Source: Propionibacteriales bacterium
Lineage (GTDB): Bacteria > Actinomycetota > Actinomycetes > Propionibacteriales > Propionibacteriaceae
DNA: 5,394 bases
Reading direction: 5' to 3'
Assembly: GCA_030453285.1 (NCBI GenBank)
Contig: JAKDKP010000209.1
Coordinates: 1 to 5,394, forward strand
Below the pieces are notes generated by a model, which saw nothing but the letters and a program-made list of their open reading frames with translations, was not told the origin of the DNA and made no database searches. The position numbers were made by a program, and so were the translations under genes. Positions 4,606 through 5,394 of this stretch are shown one piece after another (within the stretch, counting starts at the first letter, position 1; each line of letters begins with the position of its first letter).

Positions 4606-5394
4606 ATGGGCGGCGTCCGGGGAGTGCTGGGTGAGACCGGTGGCTTGGTGTGCGACCTCGTCATCGGCACCGGCCGCGTCACCCTCGCGTTATGGCCGCA
4701 ACTCCTCGGTCTGGCCCTGCTCGGCTGGCTGCTGCCCGAGCTCGCCCTCAAGGGAGCGATCCTGGTGCCGATCGAGTGGCCGTTCGCGGTGCTGGCCGTG
4801 TTCGCGCTCGGTTTCGTCGGCACCCTGGTGTGCACCGTGCTGATGATCAGGATGACGACCACCTGGGCAGCGCAGCAACGATCCGATGGGGCTCGCAGCC
4901 GTGATCGACGGGGCACCACCCAGGTATTGGCGAGCACCCTGCTGCCTTTCCTGGGGGTGTACGCCGCGTTCAACCAGGTGCAGGATCGCGCGCGCGAGAT
5001 GATCAACCAGACGATTGCCCGCAGTGGCATCTTCGAGGGCACCTTGATCGAGAACCTCAACCCGTTCACGTCGCCGGGCAAGATGATCTTCGTCCTGGTG
5101 TTGATCATCGGCACCTATGTCGTGCGGCGGATCGTCGACCTGGTGCACGAACGCACCCGGTGGTGGCCGCTGGGTGTCCTGGTGGTGGTGCTGGAGAGCT
5201 ACTTCCTGCTGTTGGTGATCATGTCGGGGCAGAAGTTCCTGCAGTCCGGGATCGACTGGTGGCAGGGACTCCGCCTGCAGCAGTGGCTGGACCAGGGATG
5301 GCAGACGATGACCGAGGCAGTTCGAGGTCTCGGCATCGATCTGCCGAGTCTTGTGGTGGATGCGTCGACGGTCTTCTTCCGCCACGTGTGGCCG
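4606..5394 (+). CDS. Multi-pass membrane protein of unknown function (3' end outside window)
   Basis: An open frame runs from ATG 4606 to the window edge without a stop (263 codons seen). Hydrophobic segments likely to span the membrane are at about 25-44 (TLALWPQLLGLALLGWLLPE), 57-81, 106-122, 158-174 and 187-206. Between the second and third is a strongly basic loop (RSDGARSRDRRG, 93-104), which should be cytoplasmic by the positive-inside rule. After 206 the chain becomes amphipathic and tryptophan-rich (IDWWQGLRLQQWLDQGW), possibly lying along the membrane surface. I recognise no family motif, transport signature or catalytic residues. The frame is supported by its coherent hydrophobic pattern, the absence of stops and the promoter-like TAGCAT just upstream. 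A long opposite-strand frame over the same DNA has a His/Gln/Asp-rich composition typical of antisense shadow. Confidence 0.85.
   Translation, partial: MGGVRGVLGETGGLVCDLVIGTGRVTLALWPQLLGLALLGWLLPELALKGAILVPIEWPFAVLAVFALGFVGTLVCTVLMIRMTTTWAAQQRSDGARSRDRRGTTQVLASTLLPFLGVYAAFNQVQDRAREMINQTIARSGIFEGTLIENLNPFTSPGKMIFVLVLIIGTYVVRRIVDLVHERTRWWPLGVLVVVLESYFLLLVIMSGQKFLQSGIDWWQGLRLQQWLDQGWQTMTEAVRGLGIDLPSLVVDASTVFFRHVWP

Noticed and set aside
4690..5385. 231-codon open frame on the minus strand at the right edge
   Set aside because: It is rich in His, Gln and Asp as expected for the antisense of a hydrophobic gene. The plus-strand frame has a coherent membrane-protein pattern and a promoter.

Overview
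The window is GC-rich and comes from an actinobacterium. Evidence is the TTGTCCACA-type DnaA box, the TTG and GTG starts, the strong G/C bias at third codon positions, a sliding clamp ending in the actinobacterial RLPG style, and the dnaN/gnd neighbourhood typical of actinobacterial replication origins. A propionibacterial relative would fit, but the sequence alone does not fix the genus.

Left part (1-677): no intact gene. The first ~110 bases carry DnaA-box sequences and look like the dnaN-proximal edge of the dnaA-dnaN intergenic origin (oriC); dnaA itself would lie to the left. Between ~141 and ~525 are the eroded ends of two back-to-back genes. On the minus strand is the start of a DJ-1/PfpI-type protein. 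On the plus strand is the C-terminal helix-turn-helix of an AraC/GlxA-type regulator. Both are interrupted by frameshifts. A probable dnaN promoter follows (-10 TATGAT at 621-626), then a strong Shine-Dalgarno and a TTG start.

Middle (678-3744): three genes run rightward. They are dnaN (DNA polymerase III beta clamp), an unnamed 288-residue soluble protein of unknown function, and gnd, a short-form, probably NAD-preferring 6-phosphogluconate dehydrogenase. In many actinobacteria recF follows dnaN or gnd. Here it does not: the next gene is on the other strand.

Right part (3771-5394): a PIG-L/LmbE-type zinc deacetylase gene runs leftward and converges on gnd with a 26-base gap. A divergently transcribed multi-pass membrane protein gene starts at 4606 and runs off the right edge. 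The 76 bases between these two genes hold plausible promoters facing both ways. The membrane-protein promoter sits so close to the ATG that its mRNA is probably leaderless.

Overall this is an origin-proximal housekeeping region with some lineage-specific neighbours. I see no phage, IS element, CRISPR array, tRNA/rRNA or defence system. The most unusual items are the decayed DJ-1/AraC pair inside the origin region, the uncharacterised gene between dnaN and gnd, and the missing recF.
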